Of a stretch of 64,000 nucleotides of DNA, positions 51,791 through 59,966 are shown piece by piece (the stretch's first letter is position 1; the number at the start of each line of letters is the position of its first letter). Under the pieces are notes generated by a model that saw nothing but the letters and a program-made list of their open reading frames with translations, was not told the origin of the DNA and ran no database searches. The position numbers and the translations under genes are program-made. The stretch is taken from contig CAZQKE010000031.1 of NCBI GenBank assembly GCA_964593865.1, positions 1-64,000 on the forward strand, written 5' to 3'. The DNA comes from CAZQKE01 sp964593865 (GTDB lineage Bacteria > Chloroflexota > Anaerolineae > JAAYZQ01).

Positions 51791-53256
51791 CCGGCAGCAA
51801 CGGCGGCTTTGGTCTCCCAGGCATCCACCGTTTCGCCGCGCAGGAAGCGGTCAATGTCGGCAGCCGCCCGTTTGCCCGCGCCCATGGCCGAAATGACCGT
51901 CGCCGCGCCGGTCACAATATCGCCCCCGGCCCATACCCGCGCTTTGGTCGTCCGGCCTGTTTCCTCGTCGGCGACAACGGTCCCCCAACGGGTCCGTTCC
52001 AGGTCGGTGGCATCGGTGAAGACCAGGGGGTTGGGCCGCGTGCCCAGCGCCATGATGATCATGTCCACGTCCATATCAAATTCAGAGCCTTCAATGGGTA
52101 GGGGACGGCGGCGTCCGCTGGCGTCCGGTTCGCCCAGCTTCATGCGGATACATTTCATGCCCCGCACCCAACCTTGCTCATCGCCGTAGATCTCCACCGG
52201 GTTGGTGAGGAAATCAAAGATGATGCCCTCTTCCTGGGCATGGTGCACCTCTTCGGCGCGGGCGGGAACCTCGGCGGCGGAGCGGCGGTAGACAATGTGG
52301 ACCTCATCCGCGCCCAAGCGCAACGCGCTGCGGGCAGCGTCCATCGCCACGTTGCCCGCCCCGATGACGGCCACCTTGCGCCCCACCTTGACCGGTGTAT
52401 CCCATTCGGGGAAAAGATAGGCTTTCATCAAATTGATGCGGGTCAGGAACTCGTTGGCCGAATAGACCCCGTTGTAGTTCTCGCCGGGGATGTGCATGAA
52501 CATAGGCAATCCCGCGCCGGTTCCCAAAAAGATGGCATCATACCCCTGTTCGTGCAGCAATTCATCCAGGGTATAGGTCTTGCCGATGACCGTGTCCAAT
52601 CTGATCTCAACGCCCAGGCTGCGGACGTAATCCACCTCGGCGTAGACGATCTTTTTCGGCAGCCGAAATTCGGGGATGCCATAGATCAACACGCCGCCGG
52701 GAGCATGGAGCGACTCAAAGATGGTGACCTGGTGGCCGTAACGGGCCAGGTCTCCGGCGCAGGTCAGCCCGGCGGGGCCGCAACCGATAACGGCAACCTT
52801 TTTGCCGCTGGGGGGTGGCAGCTCCGGTGGCGGGGTGGGGTGGGCCAGGTCCCAATCGGCCACATAGCGTTCCAGGCGGCCGATGGCCACCGGCTCGTGC
52901 TTTTTGCCCATGATGCACAGGGCTTCACATTGGGTCTCTTGGGGGCAAACGCGGCCACAGATGGCCGGCAAGTTGTTATCCCCCTTGAGGGAGCGGACGG
53001 CGCCAGGCATGTCGCCGTCTTTGAGATATTGGATAAAGGCCGGAATATTGACTCCCACCGGGCAACCCTCGACGCACTTGGGGCGTTTGCACTGCAAACA
53101 GCGGAACGCTTCCAAAAGGGCCGCCTCGTCGGGGTAGCCCAATGCCACTTCATTGTAATTCCGCGCCCGCTCCTGCGGGTCCTGGGTGGGCATCGGTTGG
53201 CGGGGTATCTTCATCCGTTCCTGTTTGGACATTGCTTTGACATCTTCTAATAACAT
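51787..53256 (-). CDS. NADPH-binding subunit, NfnB / GltD-like
   Basis: 489 residues. The N-terminal iron-sulfur region has CLQCKRPKCVEGCPVGVNIP and ICGRVCPQETQCEALC (ligands of two [4Fe-4S] clusters), followed by FAD domain VIGCGPAGLTCAGDLARYG near 150 and NADPH domain VIGAGNVAMDAARSALRLGAD near 293. Commonly annotated as glutamate synthase small subunit (gltA/gltD-like). Paired with the FNR-like gene upstream, it fits the electron-bifurcating NADH-dependent reduced ferredoxin:NADP oxidoreductase (NfnAB) or SudAB sulfide dehydrogenase. No glutamate synthase large subunit is visible. Confidence 0.88.
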   Translation of the reverse strand: MLLEDVKAMSKQERMKIPRQPMPTQDPQERARNYNEVALGYPDEAALLEAFRCLQCKRPKCVEGCPVGVNIPAFIQYLKDGDMPGAVRSLKGDNNLPAICGRVCPQETQCEALCIMGKKHEPVAIGRLERYVADWDLAHPTPPPELPPPSGKKVAVIGCGPAGLTCAGDLARYGHQVTIFESLHAPGGVLIYGIPEFRLPKKIVYAEVDYVRSLGVEIRLDTVIGKTYTLDELLHEQGYDAIFLGTGAGLPMFMHIPGENYNGVYSANEFLTRINLMKAYLFPEWDTPVKVGRKVAVIGAGNVAMDAARSALRLGADEVHIVYRRSAAEVPARAEEVHHAQEEGIIFDFLTNPVEIYGDEQGWVRGMKCIRMKLGEPDASGRRRPLPIEGSEFDMDVDMIIMALGTRPNPLVFTDATDLERTRWGTVVADEETGRTTKARVWAGGDIVTGAATVISAMGAGKRAAADIDRFLRGETVDAWETKAAVAAG

Positions 53257-53285
53257 CGTTTCTCCCTTGAACCTTTTTCTCAGAA

Positions 53286-53400
53286 GTTGACCGATCCCGG
53301 CTCATTGCCGAGGGCGATGGTGACTCAACCCGCTCCTTTCGGGCCGGTGGTCGGGTGTCCGTCTACGCAGATGGTCGACCGACGGCCTGCGCGGCGAGGG
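53286..53400. repeat. Dispersed intergenic element GACCGATCCCGGC, copy B
   Basis: Lies between the nfnB-like start and the nfnA-like stop. Shares GACCGATCCC-GGC, GATGGTG, GACTCAA, CGCTCCTT, CGGGCC and CGGG-GT blocks in the same order with 63546-63645, and fewer with 40018-40125. Confidence 0.55.
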
Positions 53401-53412
53401 TTTGCCGTTCCC

Positions 53413-54252
53413 TTACTGTTCCGCCCGGCATTTGCGCTTCCATTCCTCCACCGCTATCTTTTCCTGTTCAACGTAGATGCGTTGGCGGGCCAGCAATTGG
53501 TCCCAATCTACCTGGTAGGCATCAAATTCAGGGCCGTCCACGCATACAAAGCGGGTTTGCCCGCCTACCTCTACGCGGCACGCGCCGCACATACCGGTCC
53601 CATCTACCATAATTGAGTTAAGGCTGACCTCCATGGGTACGCCAAAAGGCTGACCGGTCAGGGCGCAAAACTTCATCATGATCGCCGGACCGATGGCCCA
53701 GATACGATCCACCGCTTCTTCCCCTTCCAGAATCTCCTTTAGGGGGACCGTGACCAGTGCCTTGCGCCCGTAAGAACCGTCATCGGTACAGACGATCAGC
53801 TCATCGCTGACGGACCGCATTTTTTCTTCCCAAAAGAGCAGATCCACGTTGCGGGCGCCAATGATAGAGATGACCTTGTTTCCGGCTTCTCGCAGGGCGC
53901 GGGCGATGGGGTAAATGGGCGCAATGCCCACCCCGCCGCCCACGCAGAGCACCGTGCCGTACTTTTCAATGCGGCTGGGCTTGCCCAGGGGACCGGTGAA
54001 GCTGGCGAGGTGGTCACCGACCTGGTAGGTTCCCAGCTCCATCGTCGTCTTGCCTACTTCCTGCACGACCAGGGTGATACTCCCCCGCTGTCGGTCAAAA
54101 TCGGCGATGGTCAAGGGGATTCGTTCCCCTTCCTCGTGCAGGCGGATGATGACGAACTGACCGGCTTGGGCCTTGTGGGCCACCGCCGGGGCGTGGATTT
54201 CAAACAGTTTTGTGACGGGAGCCAGCTCCTCTTTGGCCAGGATTTCGTACAC
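53413..54252 (-). CDS. FAD/NAD(H)-binding subunit, NfnA / SudB-like
   Basis: 279 residues, ferredoxin-NADP reductase-like. FAD domain (about 1-95, with RIPLTIADFDRQ), NAD domain with GGGVGIAPIYPIARALREAG near 108, and a C-terminal [2Fe-2S] site: MVDGTGMCGACRVEVGG plus FVCVDGPEFD, giving one Asp and three Cys as in NfnA proteins. With NfnB it would couple NADH, ferredoxin and NADPH pools in the cytosol. The NfnB gene lies downstream after a repeat element; two small membrane genes precede it. Confidence 0.87.
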   Translation of the reverse strand: MYEILAKEELAPVTKLFEIHAPAVAHKAQAGQFVIIRLHEEGERIPLTIADFDRQRGSITLVVQEVGKTTMELGTYQVGDHLASFTGPLGKPSRIEKYGTVLCVGGGVGIAPIYPIARALREAGNKVISIIGARNVDLLFWEEKMRSVSDELIVCTDDGSYGRKALVTVPLKEILEGEEAVDRIWAIGPAIMMKFCALTGQPFGVPMEVSLNSIMVDGTGMCGACRVEVGGQTRFVCVDGPEFDAYQVDWDQLLARQRIYVEQEKIAVEEWKRKCRAEQ

Positions 54253-54264
54253 GCCGCTTCCTCC

Positions 54265-54492
54265 TTAGTTGACTTCCAACCGCTCGCCTAGCTCGGCCAG
54301 GCCGCGCAGGACGCCCATGATGGAGATAAAGAGGGCCACCATCTCGCCCGGTGGGATCTTGCGAAATGAGAACCCACGGGCCGGTTCCTCGCGGGGAAGT
54401 TCCAGTCCTCTGGTAAACAGGTAACCGCCGACGGCCCCCAACGCTGCGCCGATGATAGCTCCGATCAACATGCTTTTCTGCTTGGGATTCAT
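54265..54492 (-). CDS. Small membrane protein
   Basis: 75 residues: one hydrophobic segment (about 8-27, GAIIGAALGAVGGYLF, glycine-zipper-like) then a charged loop and an amphipathic helix (GVLRGLAELGERLEVN). No family recognised. Its start overlaps the stop of the preceding small gene by 4 bp and nfnA starts 12 bp after it, so it is likely part of the same transcript. Confidence 0.65.
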   Translation of the reverse strand: MNPKQKSMLIGAIIGAALGAVGGYLFTRGLELPREEPARGFSFRKIPPGEMVALFISIMGVLRGLAELGERLEVN

Positions 54493-54776
54493 GGGGTATT
54501 CCTCCTCAAAATTGCTCTGACCAGGCCGTTCACTTGTGCTGCAGTCGCGTAAGTGTAGATGATGGGCCTGGTCACGGTGTCAGCGACGCGGATTGTCATG
54601 GTCGAGACCCAGCGGGCCTTTTCCTGAACGACCGGCAGATACAGGAGGAGGATCGCCCGCAGCCGGATCATGCCCTTGACGGCGAAAAAGAGGGCGATGC
54701 CGATGGGTATGACGGCCAGCAGGGCCAGAAAGATCAGCCATAGCAAAGAAATATCGCGAAAGACGGCCAAACCCAT
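54489..54776 (-). CDS. Small membrane protein
   Basis: 95 residues with a hydrophobic N-terminal segment (about 8-35) followed by an amphipathic, mostly helical tail (RVADTVTRPIIYTYATAAQVNG) resembling small YtxH/BFD-like membrane helper proteins. No firm family. First gene after the promoter at 54814, and overlapping the next gene by 4 bp. Confidence 0.65.
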   Translation of the reverse strand: MGLAVFRDISLLWLIFLALLAVIPIGIALFFAVKGMIRLRAILLLYLPVVQEKARWVSTMTIRVADTVTRPIIYTYATAAQVNGLVRAILRRNTP

Positions 54777-54813
54777 GTCTTTCCTCCGTGGTGCTTGCCG
54801 GTGCGCGGCCTAG

Positions 54814-54842
54814 AGTATACCACGTCTTGCGCCGGACGCCAA
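54814..54842 (-). promoter_or_regulatory. Promoter of the small membrane protein/nfnAB operon
   Basis: TTGGCG (54842-54837), 17-nt spacer, TATACT (54819-54814) on the minus strand, about 38 nt before the first start codon. Confidence 0.6.
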
Positions 54843-54851
54843 ACGTATTAT

Positions 54852-55154
54852 CTACATTTGAAAGCGGCTGCTGGCCGGGACCACTTTGTACTGAAAGTTG
54901 GTCACATATTGCAGCAGGCGGGATTTGAGTTCTTCCCATTCCGCGCTATCCAGGATGTCGCGCATTTCATCCAAGCTTTCGGTAGTCCCGCCGGTGAGGA
55001 CCTGGGGCCCCCGGCCGTAGAGGGTATACCACGCCTCGGTGGGCTGCCAGCCCATCTTCATCAGCGCAGGGGCAAAGGTTTGCATGGTGAATTCAAAATA
55101 GGTGTGTTCCTGTCCCGGTCGGATGTCCCAGCTCATCAACAGTTTGACTGCCAT
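54852..55154 (-). CDS. Small soluble protein, possibly ferredoxin-like alpha/beta fold
   Basis: 100 residues from ATG 55154 (MAVKLLMSWDIRPGQEHTYF), which has GGAGG five bases upstream; ATG 55169 is an alternative. The pattern strand-(PGQE)-helix-(GWQPTEAWYTLYG)-strand-helix resembles dimeric alpha/beta-barrel (NIPSNAP/ABM-like) domains. Function unknown. A promoter lies about 230 nt upstream. Confidence 0.65.
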   Translation of the reverse strand: MAVKLLMSWDIRPGQEHTYFEFTMQTFAPALMKMGWQPTEAWYTLYGRGPQVLTGGTTESLDEMRDILDSAEWEELKSRLLQYVTNFQYKVVPASSRFQM

Positions 55155-55386
55155 AAGCTCCTCCATCATCGGAAATTTTACAAGTTAGAACTGCGATTTT
55201 GCGGAAAGGTGCCGGAGTGATAAATTGTCATAAAACATTCTTCGCAGGATCTTCATCGCGCCCGAACCGTCATGGGCAGTCCGTCTTCCCTCCCGCTCGG
55301 CAGAAGATTTAGGAAAGAAGATGAAAGTGCAAATTCTGCACTGCATCTGGTGCCCGAATCGTGTGTTACTCTTCTCCCGATTTGCA

Positions 55387-55415
55387 ATTATACCACACAG
55401 CCTTGTATCCAACAA
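55387..55415 (-). promoter_or_regulatory. Promoter upstream of the small soluble protein gene
   Basis: TTGTTG (55415-55410), 17-nt spacer, TATAAT (55392-55387) on the minus strand. The leader to 55154 is about 225 nt and shows no convincing gene. Confidence 0.5.
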
Positions 55416-55483
55416 TTACCGCTTTGTTGGGTGGCCTCGGTGTGGGACATCGGAATTGCAAGGACGCGGAGCCTTTTCTTCGT

Positions 55484-55605
55484 GCCTTCGCGGTTCGGGT
55501 TTCGGAACCGCCAAGACGCGAAGGGCGCGAAGGTTTTTTTCTTTTTCTTCCTTCCTTTGCGGCCTTTGCGCCTTCGCGGTTCAGACTTTGGAACCGCCAA
55601 GACGC
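55484..55605. repeat. Two copies of a CTTCGCG...GGAACCGCCAAGACGC palindromic repeat
   Basis: In the 473-bp gap 55155-55627. Copy 1 (55484-55533) and copy 2 (55553-55605) each contain CCTTCGCGGTTC and GGAACCGCCAAGACGC; they are separated by a T/C-rich tract. The same unit recurs at 60594-60727. Confidence 0.7.
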
Positions 55606-55627
55606 CGGGCACGCGATGTCCGGCCGC

Positions 55628-56089
55628 TCAGGTGCGCAGCATCATCACCACGCCGGCCAGCAGGATCAACCCGCCTATGCCGCCAAAAACCAGGCCGAAC
55701 AGAGGGGCCGTCGCATCCCCTTCTTGCAGTGCCGTGATAACGATACTCACGCCGATCAGGAAAAAGGCCAGGCCGAAAGAGGCGATGAACATACCGGGCT
55801 GGCGGTACAGCTCCCGTAGCCATTCATAGCCGAAGGCAACCGCAACAATCGTGCCCCCAAAGATCGCAATCTGTAGCCAGAGAAGGCGGCCCTGGCCCAG
55901 TCCAAAGACCAACGGCATCCCGCCGAAGAGCAGGCCCCAGATCAGCAAAAAGACGTTGTTGCCCAGGCTACCGGACCGGATCCCACCCCGAAACAGACGG
56001 TGCAGGGCTATGCCGATGGCCGCACCGCCGCCGATATGGAAGGGCAACAGAAAAGCAAACAGGAAACCACTCCCGGCTTCAGATTCCAT
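55628..56089 (-). CDS. Small polytopic membrane protein
   Basis: 153 residues with four hydrophobic segments (about 8-26, 45-62, 70-88, 98-116, 127-147) and Gly-rich turns. No family recognised. Its start overlaps the 3' end of the dipeptide epimerase gene by 11 bp, suggesting co-transcription. The repeat array follows its stop. Confidence 0.65.
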   Translation of the reverse strand: MESEAGSGFLFAFLLPFHIGGGAAIGIALHRLFRGGIRSGSLGNNVFLLIWGLLFGGMPLVFGLGQGRLLWLQIAIFGGTIVAVAFGYEWLRELYRQPGMFIASFGLAFFLIGVSIVITALQEGDATAPLFGLVFGGIGGLILLAGVVMMLRT

Positions 56090-57125
56090 CTCTTTCTCCT
56101 CCTACATCACGGGGCCGGATGCCCAGCCCCGGCTCGTCGGGCGGGATAAGCCGATCCCCTTCCGGCTGCGCCCCGATGAAAGGGTCGTCGGTGATGAGAA
56201 ATGCGCCGTCCAAGTCGGCCCAGTCCGCCAGGGGGGCCAGATGCGCGGCGGCGGTGATGCCCACCGATGTTTCGACCATGCAGCCCAGCATCACCTGCAG
56301 GCCGTGGGCGCGGGCGACGGCGATCATGCGCCTTGCCTCTCGCAGGCCGCCCGCCTTCATCAACTTGATGTTGACGCCGTCTACACAATCGGCCAGGCGG
56401 GGGATGTCGCGGGCGGTGCGGACCGGCTCATCGGCGAAAATGGGGATAGGTGACACTCGGTGCAGGCGGCGCAAACCTTCCAAGTCCTCTTCCGCCAGCG
56501 GCTGCTCAATCCATTCCAGTCCCAAGTCGGCCAGGGCGGGCAAGAGGCGCAGGGCCTGGTCCAACGTCCAGGCACAGTTGGCATCGGCCACCAGCCGGGC
56601 ATCGGTCGCCTGCCGCACGGCGCGGACCGTATCCAGGGCGTGGTCCTCGTCGTGGCCCAGTTTGAGCTTGAGGATGGAGAACCGCCGAGCGGCAGCTTGT
56701 GCCTGCGCCCGCACCTCCTCCACCGGCCCGATGCCGATGGTGAACGATGTGGGGGGGATGCGGGCCGGATTCAGTCCCCAAAGGCGGTAGAGGGGCACGC
56801 CCAATTTCCGACCCACCAGGTCGTGGAGGGCTATGTCCACCGCCGCCCGCGCCGCCTGGGAGCCGGGGGGCAGGGCGGATAAAATGTCCTCCAACCGGAA
56901 GGGATCGTCGGGCAGGGCGGGCAGGTTCGCCAGGTAGTCCAGTACCCCGGCTTGTGTCTCACGGTGCTGACGCACCGGAGCCGCTTCCCCCAGCCCTTCC
57001 AAAGCGCAGGGGCGCGGTCCTTCCCGCAGGCGGACAAGGACGTTGTGGCGCGTCTCACTGACCCCGTGGGCGATGCGGAAGGGCACCTTCAGGTGCAAAG
57101 TCAGCGGTTCTGCACGCAATTGCAT
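56079..57125 (-). CDS. Dipeptide epimerase (L-Ala-D/L-Glu epimerase type), enolase superfamily
   Basis: 348 residues. N-terminal capping domain (about 1-125) then a barrel with the AEE-type catalytic set: ILKLKLG near 155 (Lys acid/base), metal ligands in VADANCAW, EWIEQP and IFADEPV, and the second Lys in VNIKLMKAGG near 262. It epimerises dipeptides such as L-Ala-D-Glu derived from peptidoglycan. The exact dipeptide cannot be told. Promoter and start are just right of 57125. Confidence 0.88.
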   Translation of the reverse strand: MQLRAEPLTLHLKVPFRIAHGVSETRHNVLVRLREGPRPCALEGLGEAAPVRQHRETQAGVLDYLANLPALPDDPFRLEDILSALPPGSQAARAAVDIALHDLVGRKLGVPLYRLWGLNPARIPPTSFTIGIGPVEEVRAQAQAAARRFSILKLKLGHDEDHALDTVRAVRQATDARLVADANCAWTLDQALRLLPALADLGLEWIEQPLAEEDLEGLRRLHRVSPIPIFADEPVRTARDIPRLADCVDGVNIKLMKAGGLREARRMIAVARAHGLQVMLGCMVETSVGITAAAHLAPLADWADLDGAFLITDDPFIGAQPEGDRLIPPDEPGLGIRPRDVGGERDGI

Positions 57126-57199
57126 CGTGTTCTCGGCTCCTGTACCCTTGCCGCTCCGGGCAAACGGCTGCCGGTCGGCGGTAGCTTTGTAGCATCATC

Positions 57200-57228
57200 A
57201 TTATAGCCATGTTGCCAAGAAGTCACAA
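57200..57228 (-). promoter_or_regulatory. Promoter of the dipeptide epimerase gene
   Basis: TATAAT on the minus strand at 57205-57200 with a weaker TTGTGA (57228-57223) 17 nt upstream. It overlaps the divergent promoter at 57212-57240. Confidence 0.45.
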
Positions 57229-57240
57229 ATCTGTTATACT
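57212..57240 (+). promoter_or_regulatory. Promoter of the REC-GAF gene
   Basis: TTGCCA (57212-57217), 17-nt spacer, TATACT (57235-57240). Start expected near 57247. Confidence 0.65.
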
Positions 57241-57246
57241 TGCCGG

Positions 57247-57436
57247 GCCGAATCTGCAAGACTCGGTGGGGCAAAACCGCTCTTGCCGGCCCCAAGCCGG
57301 CGCTCCGGAGATGGACCGTCCCCGTTTGAAGCGTGGAAGAGCAACCGCCCCTCGGCGGATTTGGCCCTTGCGGGGGCGGAACCTCGCGATACCTTTGCCC
57401 TGCACCGGGTCTCCGATGTCGGAACGGGAGTGATGG
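57247..57436 (+). promoter_or_regulatory. Long GC-rich 5' leader of the REC-GAF gene
   Basis: About 190 nt without a credible frame; contains stems GGGGC/GCCCC, CCGGC/GCCGG and CTCCGGAG. It could be a regulatory RNA but I do not recognise a class. Confidence 0.35.
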
Positions 57437-58501
57437 ATGAGCGGGGAAAAGATCTTGATCATTGATGACCGACGGGAAAACCTTCTCTTCTTGGCCGATA
57501 GCGTCCTGCGGCCCGAAGGCTACCGGGTCATTACGGCCATGGACGGCAAACAGGGATTGGACAAAGCCCTGGCGGAAAACCCCGATCTCATCATCACCGA
57601 TCTAAAGATGCCCCGCCTTTCCGGGTTGGAATTGATCGCCGCCTTGCGCAAGGCCAAGCGCAACATCCCCGTCATCCTGACCACCTTTTACGGCTCGGAG
57701 CAGGCTGCCATTGAAGCCTTCCGCTTGGGGGCCAAAGACTATATCGTCAAGCCCTACGAGATCAAGGACATGCTCGATGCGGTGGAGCGTGCCTTGCTTG
57801 AACGGCGGTTGCAGCGCGAGACGGCGGAGATGCAGGCCGGGGTGGAGGTGATCCACCACCTGGAGGAGCGGGTGCGCCAACTGCACAGCCTGTGCAGCAT
57901 CGGCAAGGCGGTCGCGGCCCTGCACGACCTGGACGAGGTGTTGCGTGTGACGGTCGAAGCGGCCATGTATCTGACCGATGCCGCTTCCGGCCAGTTCTTT
58001 TTGATCAACACCCAGACGCAGCAGGTTGAGGTCCGCGCCGTGCGCGGGCCTTCCGATTCGCGGGCCAGGTGTTTTCGCCAACCCGGAGCCGATCCGCTGA
58101 CGCTGCAGGCCCTGCGGGGGGGCAAGGCGGTGCTTGCCGACGTACCCGGCTCTCAGGAACCGGCGAAACGATTGGTCGCTCCTTTGCGGGCCGGGAACAA
58201 GACCCTGGGTGCCCTGGCCGTGGACGCCAAAAAGGCTCGGCCTTTTGATGAAAACGACCGCTACCTGATGGGCTTGTTGGCCGATTTCGCGGCGGTCGCG
58301 GTGGTCAACGTCCGGTTGATTGAAGACCTGCGGGATCGGGTTGCCCTGGCTGCCGAGCAACCGGCCCCTGCGCCTTCCGCGCCGCCGGACATGGAGGATA
58401 GCATCCAGGAGGCCGAACGACTCTCGCGGGAGCTGCGTAACCTGGCCGCTGCAGCCCAAGTCCTGGCGGCCAAACTGCAGGTGGTCGGCGGTGTCACATG
58501 A
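57437..58501 (+). CDS. Response-regulator receiver plus GAF protein
   Basis: 354 residues from ATG 57437 with GGGAG six bases upstream. Receiver domain (about 5-120) with acidic pocket IIDDRRE, phospho-accepting Asp in LIITDLKMP near 55, and Lys in IVKPYE. A coiled linker (about 125-165) leads to a GAF domain (about 165-300) and a C-terminal helix. There is no DNA-binding or enzymatic output domain. It may relay signals by protein contact. No kinase is adjacent; the nearest is at 49284. Confidence 0.88.
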   Translation: MSGEKILIIDDRRENLLFLADSVLRPEGYRVITAMDGKQGLDKALAENPDLIITDLKMPRLSGLELIAALRKAKRNIPVILTTFYGSEQAAIEAFRLGAKDYIVKPYEIKDMLDAVERALLERRLQRETAEMQAGVEVIHHLEERVRQLHSLCSIGKAVAALHDLDEVLRVTVEAAMYLTDAASGQFFLINTQTQQVEVRAVRGPSDSRARCFRQPGADPLTLQALRGGKAVLADVPGSQEPAKRLVAPLRAGNKTLGALAVDAKKARPFDENDRYLMGLLADFAAVAVVNVRLIEDLRDRVALAAEQPAPAPSAPPDMEDSIQEAERLSRELRNLAAAAQVLAAKLQVVGGVT

Positions 58502-59513
58502 TCGTCGGCCCGGCGGGGGCACGTATATTTTGGCCCTCTACCTGCCGACCGACCGCACCGTTCGGGTGGGGCGGTTGGGCACGTTTGGTTTCCCGGCGGG
58601 TCGGTATCTCTATGTCGGCAGTGCTCACGGGCCTGGTGGCTTGGTGGCGCGTCTGGCCCGCCACCGTCGCCATGGGGGGCGGGCCAAGCGGCTCCGTTGG
58701 CACATAGATTACCTGCGCCAGGCCGCCCGCTGGGATGGGGCCTGGGTGCGCGACGGCGCAGAACGGCTGGAATGTGTCTGGGCTGCCCGGCTGCACGACC
58801 TGCCCGGTGCGCAGATCGTCGTCCCCGATTTTGGTGCATCCGATTGCCGCTGCCCGGCCCATCTGGTCCGGCTGCCTGCCCTGCCGAATGATGCCTGGTT
58901 CGCAAAGCATCTGGCCGCTCGGAGGGTAGAGGTGGAAGGTCGGAAACTGGACGACCTGTTGGACATCCTGACCACGGCGGATGAGGAGGCACGGGAGGAG
59001 GCGGCGGTAGCTCTGGCTCCCTGGGGAGAAGAGGCGGTCGCTGCCCTGACCGCTTTGCTGGCTTCCGCCGACGCCGACGCCCGCTGGTGGGCTGCCCGTG
59101 CCCTGGCCGAGGTGGGCGGCACGGGGGCGGTACAGGCTCTGATCGGCGCATTGGGCGACGCCGACCCGGACGTGCGGGCCTGTGCGGCCCTGGCCCTGGG
59201 GCGGATCGGAGATGGGGCGGCGGCTTTGGCGTTGGCCCGCTGCCTGGACGATGAAAGCAGCTTTGTATCCGGCGTTGCCGCCGATGCCCTGAGCATGATC
59301 GGCAAGGCCGCCCTGCCCGCCCTGAACGAGGCCCTGGGCTATGAGCGGCCCATCGCGCGGCTGCTGGCCGTGCAGGCTCTGGCCCGCATTGGCTCGGAGG
59401 AGGCCATCGGCCCTTTGCTCGCCCTGTTGGAGGACCCCAGCTACCTGGTGCGTCGGCAGGCGGAGGAAGCGTTGGACTCTTTGGGCGCGGGGTTGATCCT
59501 GTTCGCACCGTGA
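58491..59513 (+). CDS. DUF123 (GIY-YIG-like) domain fused to HEAT repeats
   Basis: 340 residues from GTG 58491, chosen because AGGTGG lies six bases upstream and the DUF123 fold starts straight after it. It overlaps the REC-GAF gene by 11 bp. DUF123 part (about 10-135): GTYILALYLP, GRYLYVGSAHGPGGLVARL, RWHIDYLR and DFGASDCRCPAHL, the GIY-YIG-related nuclease-like fold. The rest (about 150-335) is PBS-lyase/HEAT repeats (AARWWAARALAEVGGTGAVQ-like units). The combination suggests a protein- or nucleic-acid-binding scaffold; no function is proven. Confidence 0.8.
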   Translation: MSHDRRPGGGTYILALYLPTDRTVRVGRLGTFGFPAGRYLYVGSAHGPGGLVARLARHRRHGGRAKRLRWHIDYLRQAARWDGAWVRDGAERLECVWAARLHDLPGAQIVVPDFGASDCRCPAHLVRLPALPNDAWFAKHLAARRVEVEGRKLDDLLDILTTADEEAREEAAVALAPWGEEAVAALTALLASADADARWWAARALAEVGGTGAVQALIGALGDADPDVRACAALALGRIGDGAAALALARCLDDESSFVSGVAADALSMIGKAALPALNEALGYERPIARLLAVQALARIGSEEAIGPLLALLEDPSYLVRRQAEEALDSLGAGLILFAP

Positions 59514-59561
59514 AAGAAATCCCGGCGTCCGGGCGCCGGAGGCGTAGAGGAAAGGGAAGAA

Positions 59562-59966
59562 ATGGCAGGAGTCACAGTCAAATGGACCGGCGGCGGCCAG
59601 TTTCTGGCTGCCGATGACGCCGGTCACGTCGTCGTCACCGATTCGGCGGGGCAGGGTTTCAAGCCCCCGGACCTGCTGCTGGTCTCCATTGCCGGATGCG
59701 CGGGGGTGGATGTGGTCCGCATCCTGGAGAAAAAGAGGCAGCGTTTCAGCAGCATAGAGGTCCGCGTCCGCAAGGAAAACGCGCCCGATCCACCCTGGCC
59801 TATCACCAAGATTGAGGTCGTGTGGACGGTACGGGGCCGGGGTCTCAAGCGCAAGGCGGTTGAAGATGCGGTGCGTTTGGCCGAGGAAAAGTACTGCTCT
59901 GTGACGGCCAGCTTGACCGGTGAGATCGTCACCACGGTTCACGTTGTAAACGAGGATGAGGCGTGA
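59562..59966 (+). CDS. OsmC-family protein
   Basis: 134 residues. OsmC/Ohr fold with the two reactive cysteines in VSIAGCAGVDVV near 47 and EEKYCSVTASL near 111. Such proteins reduce organic hydroperoxides or have unknown thiol roles. Its stop overlaps the GTG start of the DNA glycosylase gene by 4 bp. Confidence 0.85.
   Translation: MAGVTVKWTGGGQFLAADDAGHVVVTDSAGQGFKPPDLLLVSIAGCAGVDVVRILEKKRQRFSSIEVRVRKENAPDPPWPITKIEVVWTVRGRGLKRKAVEDAVRLAEEKYCSVTASLTGEIVTTVHVVNEDEA

Noticed and set aside
51787..53256. Glutamate synthase small subunit proper
   Set aside because: No large subunit is visible and the FNR-like [2Fe-2S] partner precedes it, so NfnB/SudA-like is preferred, although automatic naming as gltA would be common.
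55185..55256. 23-codon frame (MKILRRMFYDN...) in the leader of the small soluble protein gene
   Set aside because: No ribosome binding site and no recognisable similarity; not enough to call a gene.
57247..57436. c-di-GMP riboswitch in the REC-GAF leader
   Set aside because: Only a GGGGCAAAACC-like piece matches; the second conserved segment and the terminal GNRA/receptor parts are not recognisable, so it is not called.
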